DNA of 64,000 bases from Benincasa hispida (lineage: Eukaryota; Streptophyta; Magnoliopsida; Cucurbitales; Cucurbitaceae): NCBI RefSeq assembly GCF_009727055.1, contig NC_052350.1, forward strand, positions 42,184,296-42,248,295, read 5' to 3'. Below the pieces are notes generated by a model. It did no database searches. It was not told where the DNA came from and saw nothing but the letters and a program-made list of their open reading frames with translations. Positions 44,176 to 56,902 of this stretch are shown in pieces (position 1 is the first letter of the stretch; each line of letters begins with the position of its first letter). A program made the position numbers and the translations under genes.

Positions 44176-47100
44176 TTATAACATAATACCATCACCGAAA
44201 GCTATTAGCTGTCCAAGCACTGTTCTCACACGGAGCTGTAAAGGATAAAAGACTTGGTATTAAGATAATATATAGAGGGAAGAGGGAGGATGGGAAAATG
44301 GGCTTATACGGTAAATAGATATAACCTTTACATCCAGGCACGGATCATTGACCATATTCTTTATTTGAGAAACAATACCAGCATTCCGCAGCTTCGTAAC
44401 GCGATCTAGTGCACGAGGACTTGAAGGCAAAGTAAGATTTATTATTGCCCAGACAGCAGCAATTCGAAGTTGACTGTTGTCACTCTGCAAAAACTTCACC
44501 ACAAACGAGTGGATCACATCATCTCCTCGTGGAAATAGTTGTTTCATTACCCCTTCCTTATGAAACTCATTTCCACTTGCAACATTGCAAAGTACATACA
44601 TTCCCTGCATCAGTCATAATTCAGTAATTATTCAACTGCATGAAGCATATCATTTTCTTCTCTAACCTCTCTAGTCTCTAGTCCTTTCTGATATGGTTTA
44701 CTTGATAGTTCTCATTGATATACTCAATACAGATTTTATAGTCATAAAAAAATCCTAAAGGATCATTGAAAATGAATCTGCTGAAACTTAATTGTTCATT
44801 GGACAGACATGGACATTATCCATCAGATGGAGCCTTTCTTAGAAATAATGGTTTCTTTAAATGCATTTTTAACATTTGAGTAACATATATGCACCTGCAG
44901 AACTTCAGCTGTGTCTAATTTTTTATTCCTATCATCCTATGAAAGAAATCCACCATCATTTTTAGCCTTCCCATCAATATTGGCTCCCTTAAGAAATTTC
45001 AAAATTTTCCTTCCATGTTTAATGTCAGCTTTCTAAGACTAAGGTAGACATGTAAAAAACAGAAATTCTAGACAAATGTCACAAAGCCAAGTGAGGAAGA
45101 GTGTTGAGACTCCTATGGAAAGTTGACAGTTCTTCATTTGGCTAATTTCTCAAGGTCATTTGCTCAACCATCTTTCATTTTTTTTTTCTCAAAGGAAGTG
45201 AGAGGAGGGGGGAAAAAAAAAAAAAAAAAAAAAAAGAAGCAAGTCATTTGCTCAAGATACAAGCCACAGGCTTACAGCACAAGCAGGCAAAGATGTGATT
45301 TTCTTTATCTTTCCTTAGCTATAGTGATAATTTGAGTTTTAACTCAGAATTTTTCCATTTTTATCTTTGTTTGCTGTTTTGAAAAAAGGCGGAAGCTGAA
45401 AAGAGATTTGAACAGCAGTCTGAAAAGACTAATGCTGCGCAAAAGAATATATTTCAAAAGAAAGAATAAACACAAAGTGAGTGCAGAAGGATCTGAAAAA
45501 CATAGAGCGTTGGTCCTGCAAGATGAAAGGTCACTTGAGTTTTGATCAAGACTACCGCAAGAGCATTTATAGTTCTTTTCTCTGCAAGTAAGATAATTTA
45601 TTAAAACCCTTTCCCGCTCGGTAAGAAGATAGCCTACTGTCTTACGGGAGTGGAAGTGAATTCCCCAAGAGACCCAGAGCCGACAGAAGGAAGCAAGCAT
45701 CTGACATGATCGCGCACGTACTAAAGGAAGTAGAAAAAAATTCCTTTATCGATAGAACAGAATCGGATTCGTCTTTCCCATTCTTCTGTCCCAAGGGAGG
45801 TTTTTTTAACATGAAAATAATTCCATTGACGAATGATATTATAAACAAACAAAAAAAACATAAACAGAATCCTAAAGACCAGTTAAAAGATCCTCGTGAC
45901 CTTAAAAATGGAAATATTTCTCTAGTTTGTCAGTCTCTAATTCTATGGAAGATAGTATTGCATAGTATCAGACCTACTTATGAGATCTTCCAGGACGGGA
46001 AACATAAATGCTTCAACGTAGCATGTTTAATCAGTTTGTGTGCCTATTGTCTTTAGATAACAAAGTTACTGTATGTTCAATCAACATGGCAGTTATTAGC
46101 CATTATTGAGCTGCGCACAAAGTTGCCAAGTTATTATTTGTAAGTTGGTAATTAATACCACTTTGTAAAGTCGGGCTCTTTCTTAGAAATAGACTGTTTT
46201 GCAATCATTTCTAGGATTTTTTTTTCTCCAAAATAAAACTTTCCTTTTGAGCCTACAGCATATTCAAAAGTTAAAAATAAAATTAAACTAACCTGGACTC
46301 CAATTTCATCCATTGAAATATTTTGCAATTGACGGCCAATAGTATTCAATACGATGCCATCTTCGGCAAACACATACTCAATTGAATCCTCACATCCATC
46401 GATAAGATTGCGCACGAGAGCCATAGCATGCTCCTGTATGGAAGGCTCGGGATCTGAACATAAACATGTGATGCAACAATGATTAAACACAAAATATACT
46501 CAACCATAAGGATGGAAAACAGAACTTGACAGTACCGCAAACAAGGCTGGCTAACAAGGAAGCTGTTAACTCCATGAAGATTGCTTCTTTACACATAATG
46601 TTTGCGAGGAACATTAAATTCCTTAAAGCCCACAATGCATTAAGCCTTATGTCCAAGTCCATAGACTTTGATAATCGAACCAGCTCTTTCACACCTCCAC
46701 ATCCTATAAATATCGACCTCTTTGTTGAAAATTCAACCACTATGTTGCTAATAGCACCAAGTGCTGCAAGCTGGTTAAAGAGTATGAAATGATAGCTATT
46801 ACACAAAAGCAAAAATAACTTAAGAAGTTTTTCCAAACAACCTCTTTCAATCTGAACATTCAATGACTCAAAAGGTAGGAAGATTCTGACTATTTGGAAA
46901 CTTGAATTAGTAAGATAATAGGTATACCTGAATATCATTTGAAGGATCGTGTAATAGCCGAACTAAGGGAAGGACAACTGCTTCATTCATAAAGTAACCT
47001 GCACTCGAATTCTGAATAGGATGCTCTTAAAAAGCAGGGAAGGGAAAAAGACTATGAACATTAGAAAAGCTAATATTAATACAACATTACACACCTTGAT

Positions 47101-49475
47101 TGATCGAGAGACACTTCTCAAGCAAGTGCAAGCTGCAATACGTATGTCGCCACTTTCATGTTTTATGGCATCAATCACTATGTTCATTACCTAGGTCAAG
47201 ATTATAAGCAAATAAATAAAATCCATAAACCTTAGTAAGTTAAATTTAAACAAATTTCAGATTTGTTAACCTCTATCGGTCGGCAGCTCAGTTAAAGTAT
47301 CAAACGGTAAAATAAAGAAAGAAAATTTTGAGTCCCCACTACAATTAATATATTTACACAACGTGTTGCTTCTTCTTCCTTCTTTTCCTTTTTTTTTAAT
47401 TTATTTTTTAATTTTCTTAATTTTTCCATTTTTTCTTCAATCCAATTGGAATGAACCAGCTGGTATAATTTAACTTTTTTCATTGGAAAATTTTGAGGAC
47501 TGAGAAACAGATAACAGGACACCTTTGTCAAACAGTGATTTTTTTTTATTACAATATATATATACAGTAAGGATTAGTATGAACTTAGGTCAGAAATAAC
47601 CATCGAGAGATTCAGATAGACAAGCAGACAACTTTAGATGTCAATTTAGTTACCTGGCCATGTTGACTTAGTGAAACATGAGTTAAATACAAGTACTTGC
47701 TAAATGTTTCAAACAAAAACCAATAAGTTAGCTTCATAAAAAATAAGTTGATACAATCACAATAAGAAGCAAACCTGCAAAGAGAGAAATCTAGACCTAC
47801 AGCTCTCCAACTTTGAGCACAGATGAGAAAATGCCAGCAACAATCCTTGAAAACGTCTGGGACTTAACTGATCCTTATGCAAGTGATTGTACAACTTATC
47901 AATTGCATTTGCCTCAAAAGCAAGTTTTTGTAGCTCCTCCTTCTCTGCAATTAAAGTCGAAAAAACGAAGGAAGCTTCATCTCCAACTTGATCTGGACTG
48001 TCAAGAAGCTCAAGCAAACTATGTATCAATTTCATTTTGATTCCTATGTCTTGCAGATAACAAGACGACGAATTCCTTATAACGATCAAGCATACGCAGG
48101 CTAGCAATCTAGTCTTGGGATTTCTGTCCTTCATCAATTCAATTATATAACTCAGCCAATCTTCTCTACCAGATTGCATGAATTTCGCTATCGCTTCAAC
48201 ATTATTTTTAAATATTGTTGCAATCGACTCTAAACTAGCATCCCTTTGACTTAGAGAACCATCAAGAAGATCAATCAGCTTCTCTAGAACTCCACCATCA
48301 TACAATGCCTTTTGCTCTGCAATTGTCTCACATGAGTGAACAATGATACTTGCCCCAAGTCCAGTCACATTCTCATTTTGACTATTCAATAATGAAAGAA
48401 GAAATTTGGTGTTTTCCTGCTGAAGGAAATCGTGCTTAGGAGCCAACTTTGATTGATAAATCATTCTTAATGATCGAGCTCCTGCATCCACAACCTAAGA
48501 AACAGAAAAAATACACCCAACAAAGTTCACATTATGATTGAAAAGTAAGGCGAAAAACAAAGAAGAAGAAGAAGAAGACAACCGCAAAAGGTTGCATTAT
48601 GTACACGAAAAATACTTGAAAATTTTTGAAGAATTTTGAAGGAATAAATATAAAAAGAAAGGTAAAATTGGAAAAATTTTGAAAGGAATAAACTCCTTTT
48701 TTTGCTTCTTTTCCCCTTCTAAAAGATGGTAGTTCTAAAAGTGTATTTAAGGAATCTGCTAGCCAAACCAAAAAAGATTATTATAAGTAGAAATAGGAGC
48801 TATTCTTCCCACACTCGAAAAACTAGTCCAGTTCCAAGGAGATCTTCTTTTTCATATTAGCCGACCATTTCTTGTAGTTCGAAGAGGCCATAATAGAGAA
48901 GATTAGAAGATGAACAGATCGACACCACAGAAATGCAACTTAAAACTAAGCCACAAAATTTCTGGAATCTTTAATCAACTAGTTAAAATACAACTCGAGC
49001 ACTTATAACCAGAAAGTAAGCTCATAAACGCGAATTGCAACAGACCAACAATAAAAGACTCCTCAATTTCCTGAGAAATGCAATTCCCAAATTGAAGCAA
49101 AATTGCTAGAAAGAAGAAGAGAAAAAGAGAGGGAAGAAGAACCTTGGGGTCGGGATCGGAAAGCAATCGAAGCAGTCGAGGGAAGGCTCCAGCATCGAGA
49201 ACGGCGGAGACACCAGCGTCGACGCCGCAGGCAAAGCTGCCAAGAACAGCAGCGGACTGAACGAGAATGTTGGGGTCAGAAGTGGAGGAAAGAATTGCAG
49301 CAACGTGGGGGACAACGCCGAGCTTGATGAAGGAAAGCTTCTTAGTGCGGTTTCCGATGATCTGATTCTTGATATCTCTCAATGCCTTGAGCTTAACGGC
49401 GGCGTCGGCGGCAGTCAATCGGGCGATGAGGTCGGAGGAGGGCTTGGGAATCGCAGAAGAAGCTGAGGTTGGCAT
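44176..49475 (-). CDS. ARMC8: Armadillo repeat-containing protein 8 homologue (CTLH/GID E3 ligase subunit), 8 exons
   Basis: Exons in coding order are 49475-49143, 48494-47775, 47190-47095, 47011-46928, 46770-46536, 46453-46293, 44604-44326 and 44235-44176. All introns are GT-AG and phases join to a 655-residue protein ending ...GDGIML. ARMC8 is the counterpart of yeast Gid5/Vid28, a scaffold of the CTLH/GID ubiquitin ligase (family knowledge). ARM-type helical repeats cover most of it: LIARLTAADAAVKLKALRDIKNQIIG at the N-terminus, AAVLGSFACG, a long middle block encoded by the 720-base exon 2, then RIAACTCLRSVSRSIK, SAGYFMNEAVVLPLVRLLHD, LNALWALRNLMF, EHAMALVRNLIDG and RIAAVWAIINLTLP. Residues 1-12 are a disordered Ser/Pro start. 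The start is the first ATG of the open exon, and no upstream in-frame alternative is visible. Length is close to plant orthologues as I recall them. No damage was seen in the coding exons. Intron 6 (1.7 kb) is the longest and contains insertions. Confidence 0.93.
45168..45242 (+). mobile_element. Short poly(A) retro-insert with 13-bp target duplication in ARMC8 intron 6
   Basis: GTCATTTGCTCAA occurs at 45155-45167 and 45243-45255, flanking a 75-bp insert that ends in a long A run followed by GAAGCA. It bears the marks of LINE-mediated insertion, but the body is too short to identify a source. Confidence 0.65.
45340..46030. other. Atypical block in ARMC8 intron 6, possibly organelle-derived
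   Basis: Part of this block (about 45600-45800) has a more even base composition and a texture (CTTACGGGAGTGGAAGTG, CCCAAGAGACCCAGAGCC, ATGATCGCGCACGTAC) unlike the AT-rich intron around it. It is open for 118 codons on the minus strand and 116 on the plus strand. It reminds me of plant mitochondrial intergenic DNA, but no gene was recognised. Confidence 0.25.
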
Positions 49476-50534
49476 GGTCCCAGTACTGAGAGAGCTACTG
49501 GGATGGGAATGGCATCGAGGCCACAGCAGAGAGAGAACCCTTCACACCTTTGAGAGCTACAACACAACCTTCAATGGAGTTTTTTAGGGGAAAAGGAAAA
49601 TTTTTTTTCTTTTTTTTTGGATCTTCCAATAATTTGATGGTTCAAAAGCAAAACAAACACCAATACTTTGATAATGTGTATTTTTATGAAAACCATTCTA
49701 CCATTCTAAATATAAGTACTATTTGAAAAGTATGTGACCAGTATGTATGTATCTTCTATACATTATATACATGGTATTTTTATTCAAATTGCTAGCACGA
49801 TGAAAACAAGATAAGAAAAGTAGATGAGAAACTAAAGAAAACAATTCAACTTAGACATTGTTTATCCATACGTTTGGAATTTAGGGTGCAATTGTAATTG
49901 TATTAGATTGTAAAGGGAATGAATGGGTTGCAACGTGCAATGAGAATAAGTCGAATAGCAATTAGAAACGATGGTGTTTACTTTTCACGAAAATGAAATT
50001 TGAGTGATTACTAGAATGTCCTTTTATATTTATAATTAATCTTTTTATGTCTTGTTGACCTTTTTGTTTTTTGTACTGTTTCATTTTTTATTTTATTTAG
50101 TAATTAAAATTTTAGATGTTTATATATAAAGAAAATATTTAATTACACAAAATCTATATTATCAATAAATTTTTTTTTTTTTTTGAAAGAACGATAATCT
50201 TGGTCTGAAACTAGAAGTATCCAAATTGTATGATTTTGGCCAAAGAGTAAGAAGAGTTGGAGAAAGAGAGATAAAAGGCATGAGTGAGAGTGATAACGAG
50301 ATCAAACATGAGCGAGAATGAGATGGAGAGTGAAATGAATTGATCAATGAAATCAAAGATTAGTTGGAACTCGAATTTGATATATAAAGTAAGGCATGAG
50401 CGAGAACAAAATCATGTATGGGTGAAAGCAAGATCAAGCGTGAGCGAGAGTGAGATCAAACATGAGCAAGAATAGGTTAGAAAGCAAGAAAGAAATTGAT
50501 CGATGAAATTACAGATCAACCAGACCTCAGAATC
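49476..50534. other. Region between ARMC8 start and TE10
   Basis: Holds the ARMC8 5' flank (a poly-T/A tract at about 49598-49618) and AT-rich sequence. An imperfect direct repeat rich in GAGCGAGAATGAGAT-type sequence lies at about 50278-50385 and 50430-50534; the second copy is the target of TE10. No gene is visible. Confidence 0.5.
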
Positions 50535-51309
50535 TGTTAGGCTTGATATGCTTATAATGGGTTGATAACACACTACACTATTAAACTAAAGATGATCTTT
50601 TGGGCTTAAAGAAACCCAGGCTCTATACTGAATACCAAATACCACCTTAGTTGAAAACACAAATACAAATCAGTGTGCTGAAAGCACAATCCGTGTGAAG
50701 AAAATCTCCACCCTACACCTTGACGGCTGTGATTAGAGATAAGCACTTCTAAAGTTTTTGTAGAACTCAAATGACTATTCCTATCTTTTATTTGTTGCAA
50801 AGAAAACGGAGAGAAAAAAATAAGAGAACCTGAGGGAGATGTTGTTGGAAATCGCCTGGACGATGAGGCTGCTATCGTTTAGCCGATTTGAGGTAAAGCA
50901 AGGAGTTGTCTAGACGGTAAAGGAAGAGTCGTCTAAACGATGAAGACTTTACTAAAGATCGTCTAAACGATGGGGTTCGAAGTCGACGATGGTCTACAGA
51001 TAGAGGTGCTGAGGTAAACGATCGATGGCTAAATGGTAAACGATATAACAAAGAAGATCGATGAAGAAGATGAACACAATGATTTACGTGGTTCGGCCAA
51101 AGATAGCCTACGTCCACGAAGAAGCTGATGGGAATTTTTATTAGGGGGTTACAAGATTGATGCAAGTTAAGTTGTTAGCCTTTCTTGAACACTCTGTATT
51201 TTTTTCTCTCTCTTACATTTACATGTAGTTACAAAATGTATATAAAGGCAACTTGTATGTAACTGATTTATAACAACCTTGAAGTTGTTTTCATCTTTCT
51301 GTAATAACA
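50535..51309 (-). repeat. 3' LTR of TE10
   Basis: It is paired with 55434-56182. It has repeated CGTCTAAACGAT-type motifs at about 50870-51050 (for example 50928-50940 and 50959-50972), which vary in number from the other LTR. Confidence 0.9.
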
Positions 51310-51406
51310 ATCTCCACCTTGAAATAAACTTCAAATGTTTCTTCAGCTTCTCTGAACTGACTGTCTTCTTCTTTAACCTTTGTCTCTCAGCTTAAACACT
51401 ATACTA

Positions 51407-54400
51407 TCAAGGTACTTCTGAAGTTTGAGCTGAGTAGGTCTTTGTCAACATGTCGAAGGCATTCTCTGAGGTATGTAATTTCAGAACTTCAACTTGTTTT
51501 TCTTCTATCTGTTCTTGAATGAAATGATATTTAACATCAATATGTTTAGTTCTATTATGGTTGCTTAGATAAATGTATGGTGCTCTGATTGTCACAAAAA
51601 AAATTTACTATATTTTTTTTAATCCCGAGATCACATAGGAGACCCTTTAGCCATAGACCTTCCTTTACTGCCTCTGAAAGGGCAATAAACTCTGCCTCAG
51701 TAGTAGAAAGGGCTACTACTGATTGTAAAGTAGCCTTCCAGCTTAGGACATACCTTCCATATAGGAAGATATACCCTGATAAGGATCTTCTTTTGTCTAG
51801 ATCTCCAACATAGTCAGAGTTAACATACCCAATCGGCTCTGGTTTACTGTTTGGAAGCTGTTGGTACATTAGTTTAGAATTAGAAGTACCCTTAAGATAC
51901 CTCATTATCCATTTAGTTGTCTTCCAGTGCCTTTTACCCAGATTAGCCATATATCTACTCACCAGACTAGTAGCATAGGCAATATCAGGTCTTGTAGACA
52001 CCATTAGATACATTAAGCTTTCCACAACTTGGCAATAGGGGATTGTTGACATTACCTTCTAATGTTCAATGTCAGATTCTTTAGTTGAGAGTTTGAAATG
52101 GTTAGCTATACTGATTTGGCCTCTGTCATGTGATACTTCTTTAACAATTTCTGGCAATACTGTGATTGATTAATGCTTAGAATACTTGCTTTTCTGTTTC
52201 TAATAATGCCAATGCCTAGTATTCTTGTTGCATTGCCCATGTCTTTCATTTCGAATTCTGAGTTAAGTAAATCTTTTACTTTATTTAACTATTTCATAGT
52301 TGCTCCTGATAAAAGCATGTCATTCACATATAGTAACAAGTAGATAAGATGAGTATAGGTATCTGTGTTTATGTAAACGCAACTGTCATAAGAGTTTTTA
52401 TAAAAGCCATTCTTCTGTACAAAATCACTAAATCTTCTGTTCCAACATCTAGGGGACTGTTTAAGGTCGTAGATAGATTTTTTAAGTAGGCATACATAGT
52501 CTTCTTTCCCTCTGACCTCATACCCCTTAGGTTGGCTCATATAGATAACTTCCTCTAGGAAGCCATGTAGAAAAGTTGTTTTAACATCAAGTTACTCCAA
52601 CTCCAGGTTATTCTGAGCCACAATAGACAACAACAATCTGATAGAAGTCTACTTGACCACTGGAGAAAATAGCTCATTGAAATCAACACCCGGCCTCTGT
52701 GTAAAACCTTTAACAACCAACCTAGCTTTATATCTAGGTCTTTGATCATTAGGGAAACCTTCCTTCAATTTTTCACCCATTTGGATGCAATTGGCTTGCA
52801 TCCTTTTGGCAAAGGTGTCAACTCCCAAGTGTTGTTTCTTACTAGTGAATCAACTTCTTCAGTCATTGCTTCTATCCACAACTTAGCTTTAGGATAACTC
52901 ACTGCTTCTTCAGAGGTTGAGGGTTCTGAATCATTAGATAAATAAGAAGCATTCAAAGCTAAGTAGTCTTCATACCTTGAAGGTGGCACTATAGTTCTTC
53001 TCTGTCTATCTCTAGCTAGGTTGCATCCCCTCAAATCTGGTTCTTCTTGCTCAGGATCAGTAATGGCATCTTCTACTTCTTCTTTAAGATGAGGTAGTTG
53101 ATCAAAAGGTGATTCAGAGCTTGAAGGATCAGAACTAGGGATAAGAACTTGCTCCACCTCAATTTTATCATTTTTCACTTGAGGAGCTGTAACATTAGAA
53201 TTAGATCTCTGCGTATACATTTCATCCTCCCTAAAAACAACATCTCTGTTGGTGATACATCTCTTCTCTGTAGGGTGCCACATTCTAAACCCCTTAACAC
53301 CTTCTGTGAAGCCCAAAAACATACACTTCATAGTTCTAGCAACTAATTTCCCTTTACTCTGATGAACAAAGCCAGTTCAACCAAACACCCTTAGGTTATT
53401 TAGGCTAGAACGTTGTTTGATCCACCTTTCTTCAGGGGTTAGAAGGTTGAGAGATGCATGGGGGCATCTGTTTAGTGTATAGACAATGTATGAGGCTGCT
53501 TCTGCCCAAAATTTCTCAGGAAGTATAGCATCTGACAATAGGCTTCTTACTCTCTCCATTATAGTTCTGTTCAATCTCTCTGCCACCCCATTTTGTTGAG
53601 GTGTATACCTAACTGTCTTGTGTCTAGTAATACCATGTTGTCTACAAAAAACATTAAACTCCTCTGCACAGTACTCAAGCCCATTATCAGTTCTTAGACA
53701 CTTAATTTGACAATTAGATAATTTTTCAACCATAATCTTCCATTCTTTAAACTTTTCAAAAACTAAATCCTTAGATTTAAGGAAATAGAACCAACTCTTT
53801 CTAGAATAGTCATCAACAAAGGTTAAGAAATACCTGACTCCATTTAAAGACTGGAAAGGTGAAGGACCCCATAGGTCCGAAATCACATAGTCAAGGATGG
53901 CCTTGGTTGTGTGCTGAGCCTACACAGAACTCTGCCTAGTAGCCTTCCCTATCACACAAAGTTCACAAAAGGATAGGCTCTGATGAACTCCCTTAGGTAA
54001 AATTCCTTGACTGCCAAGAGCTTGTAGACCTTTGGCACTAATATGTGAGAGTCTTTTGTGCCAAATATCTTCTTCAGTAGGTTGGTTTTGAGTCATAATC
54101 AAAACTGAGTGAATTTTCTGAACTCCTTGAACAACATACACACCATTAATCTTCACCCCTCTGAGGATAGGCTTACTGTTCTTCAAGACTTCACAGTAAC
54201 CTTCCTTACCTCTGTATTCACAGCCAATAGAATCAAGCATGCCTAGTGAAATTAGATTTCTCTTCAGCTTAGGCACATGTCTGACAATCCTCAATAGCTT
54301 GACTGTTCCATCTTCAAGTTTTAGGGAGACTGAGCCAATCCCAACAACGAACATGAGTTATTATTACCCATATAGACAGGCCCTTCATCCAACTCTCTAT

Positions 54401-55340
54401 AGGTACTCGGGTGTCATGTGGAAAGAAAACTCTGAATCTATAACCCAATTTAGGTTCTTATTAGCTTCTTCTTCTGCCTTCCAATTAGAGGTAGCCAAAG
54501 CATCTGAATAGAAGTAAGCGTCACAAACTGAGGCTTCACCTAACTGATTAGGTTGGACTTTCTGTTAGGTTGTGGTTGCTTGTTTTTCTGCTCATTCTTC
54601 CACTTCAAAGTTCTGCAATCCTTGATTAGATGTCCAAGTTTTTTTTACAATATTTACATCTAACCTTGGATTTTTCTTTCCCCTCTTCTATTGAGCTTTG
54701 TTTTCCTTTTTCCTTATTGTTCTGTTTTGACTTACCTTTGACAAATAAGCCCTCTACACTAGGCTTGTCTTCCTTGCTAGTTATGAGCTTCATTTCTCTG
54801 ATTTTAAAAGCTGAAATGATAATATCAGTAGTTAGGGAATATCTCCCATATTTTAAGGCAGTCTTCACATCTTTGTAGGAATCCGGCAATGAGTTGAGAA
54901 GCACAAAGGTTCATTATCTACCCCAATCTCTTCTCCTTGAGTCTTGAATTCAATAGTTATCCTTTTGAAATCATCTAGATTCTCTGTCAAGGATTTAGAA
55001 GCACTCATCTTGAAGGTAAAAAACCTTTCCCTTAGGAAAAGTTTGTTGGGCATATTCTTAGTCTCATAAAGCTCATTCAACTTGCTCCACATCTTAAAAG
55101 CTGTCTCTTGGTCGATCACTTGCCTTAGGACACTGTCAGACAAATTTAAAACCAGTGTTCCATGAGTAATTAGCTCCATATTCGCTTTTTCTTCTTCAGT
55201 TGCAGTGATTGGCAGCTTGGTTGGATCGTCTAGGGCCTTATATGCCCTTTGTGTCCCAAGATGGCCTTGATCTTGGCTTTCCACAAGCCAAAGTCTCCTT
55301 TCCCATCGAATTTTTCAATGTCATACCTTGCTACTGCCAT
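51407..55340 (-). pseudogene. Ty1/copia gag-pol of TE10, frameshifted, RT active site altered
   Basis: The minus-strand ATG is at 55340-55338 (MAVARYDIEKFDGKGDFGLW). Frameshifts near 55250 and 54900 split gag. The zinc knuckle is broken after CKYCKK at 54630. Pre-integrase 54354-53920 has HKRLSHIS and CELCVIGK. Integrase 53886-53377 keeps WGPSPF, LRTDNGLEY and PQQNGVAE. The linker is 53331-52765. The RT block 52540-52289 reads YVNDM in place of YVDDM, changing a catalytic aspartate to asparagine. RNase H 52052-51555 has SDYVGDLDKRRSLSGYIF and TEAEFIALSEA. The final segment 51595-51407 ends SAQTSEVP. Domain order is complete but the copy is dead. Confidence 0.9.
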
Positions 55341-55433
55341 ATTTGATTCAAATTCTATCTGAAATGCTCCAAGATTTTGCTTGTTTAGAATTTTGACTAA
55401 TCTTGAAGTTTTCTTGCAGGCTTTGATACCACT

Positions 55434-56182
55434 TGTTGGGCTTGATATGCTTATAATGGGCCGATAACACACTACACTATTAAACTAAAGATGATCTTTT
55501 GGGCCTAAAGAAACCCAGGCCCTATACTGAATACCGGATACCACTTTAGTTGAAAACACAAACATAAATCAGTGTACTGAAAGCACAATCCGTGTGAAGA
55601 AAATCTCCACCCTACACCTTGATGGCTGTGATTAGAGATAAGCACTTCTGAATTTTTTGTAGAACTCAAATGACTATTCTTATCTTTTCTTTATTACAGA
55701 GAAAACGGAGAAGAAAAAGAGAACCTGAGGGAGATGCTGCCGAAAATCGCCTGGACGATGAGGCTGCTATCGTTTAGCCGATTGGAGGTAAAGCAAGGAG
55801 TCTTCTAGACGATAAGAGAGTCGGCTAGACGATGAAGACTTTACTAAAGATCGTCTAGACGATGGTCTACACGATAGAGGTGTTGAGGTAAACGATCGAT
55901 GGCTAAATGGTAAACGATAGAACAAAGAAGATCGATGAAGAAGATGAACACGATGATTTACGTGGTTCGGCCAAGGATAGCCTACATCCACGGAGAAGCT
56001 GATGGGAATTTTTATTAGGGGGTTACAAGATTGATACAAGATAAGTTGTTAGCCTTTCTTGAACACTCTGTATTTTTTTTCTCTCTTACATTTACATGTA
56101 GTTACAAAATGTATATAAAGGCAGCTTGTATATAACTGATTTATAACAACCTTCAAGTTGTTTTCATCTTTCTGTAATAACA
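55434..56182 (-). repeat. 5' LTR of TE10
   Basis: It is paired with 50535-51309. It starts (plus strand) TGTTGGGCTTGATATGC after the primer site and ends CTGTAATAACA. It contains GTCTAGACGAT and GTAAACGAT motifs at 55800-55920. Confidence 0.9.
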
Positions 56183-56194
56183 AAATCGATATTG

Positions 56195-56458
56195 GAAGCC
56201 TAAACTTCACGAATTTTTTTTCAAAGAGAGAGTCGTGTGTTGTAGTTTTTTCTGAAATTGAGAGAATAGAGAGAGTTTGTTTGAAAAAATTATGGAAAAG
56301 CGAGAGGGGAAGGGGGAGTGGGAGAGAGGAAAAGGGAAAGCGAGAGTGTAGGAGACGAAAAACAAGAGAGAAAATGAGACAGTGGGAGAGGAAGACGAAA
56401 AAGAGAGCTAAAAATGATTTTAAAAAATAAAAGATAGAGAGAGGGTAAATGTTGTCGA
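56195..56458 (+). other. Purine-rich intergenic stretch
   Basis: G/A-rich sequence (GAGAGG, GGAAAAGG runs) that is open in places on both strands because of its composition. No gene is recognised. Confidence 0.5.
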
Positions 56459-56704
56459 GTGAAGAAAAAGGTAAGGTGTGAACCTATCTTAGAAAATATT
56501 AGGGAATACATATTACTAATTATTGATGTTGCATCGAAATTAAAGGCCCTTAAGTTGGATGTTTCTGAAGCCTTTCTTGTGCATTTAATTTTGAACTCTA
56601 CTGCACAATATAGTCATTTTAGGTTGCGTTATAACAATCAAAAGAAAAAATGGACCCTAAATGAGCTTATTACTCATTGTCATAAGGAGGAAGAGAAACT
56701 TTAA
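56459..56704 (+). pseudogene. Isolated Ty1/copia gag fragment
   Basis: The plus strand reads REYILLIIDVASKLKALKLDVSEAFLVHLILNS and NQKKKWTLNELITHCHKEEEKL. This is the gag-polypeptide (UBN2-type) core of copia elements, with the typical KLKALKL...LVHL...LNELI.HC..EE pattern. No LTR or pol neighbours are visible. Confidence 0.85.
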
Positions 56705-56835
56705 TGGGATAATCTTGAAAATGCATATTGCATCTACTTCATCATGATTTAAGAAATGAAAGGAAAAGGACATACTTATCCTTTTTCTTATAAAAATGTC
56801 CCTCTCCTATCCTATCCTTTCTCTTCCCACTTATC

Positions 56836-56871
56836 CTTCTTCTTCTTCTTCTTCTTCTTCTTCTTCTTCTT

Positions 56872-56901
<30 letters not shown>
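56836..56901 (+). repeat. (TTC)n microsatellite, about 22 units
   Basis: An uninterrupted CTT/TTC run. The long arginine tract readable on the minus strand is a consequence of the repeat. Confidence 0.97.

Positions 56902-56902
<1 letters not shown>

Larger units (their letters stand above)
50535..56182 (-). mobile_element. TE10: full-length Ty1/copia element (5.65 kb), non-functional
   Basis: Both LTRs are present, left 50535-51309 (775 bp) and right 55434-56182 (749 bp), with TGTT...AACA ends. The flanks GAATC (50530-50534) and AAATC (56183-56187) are a likely 5-bp target duplication with one mismatch. The primer site (TGGTATCAAAGCC, minus strand, 55420-55432) and a polypurine tract (AAGGTGGAGAT, minus strand, 51310-51320) are both in place. 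By eye the two LTRs differ at roughly 20 positions in the first 350 bases, plus indels, so it is not a recent insertion. Confidence 0.92.

Noticed and set aside
49103..49327. Plus-strand open frames over ARMC8 exon 1
   Set aside because: They are antisense shadows of the GC-rich first exon.
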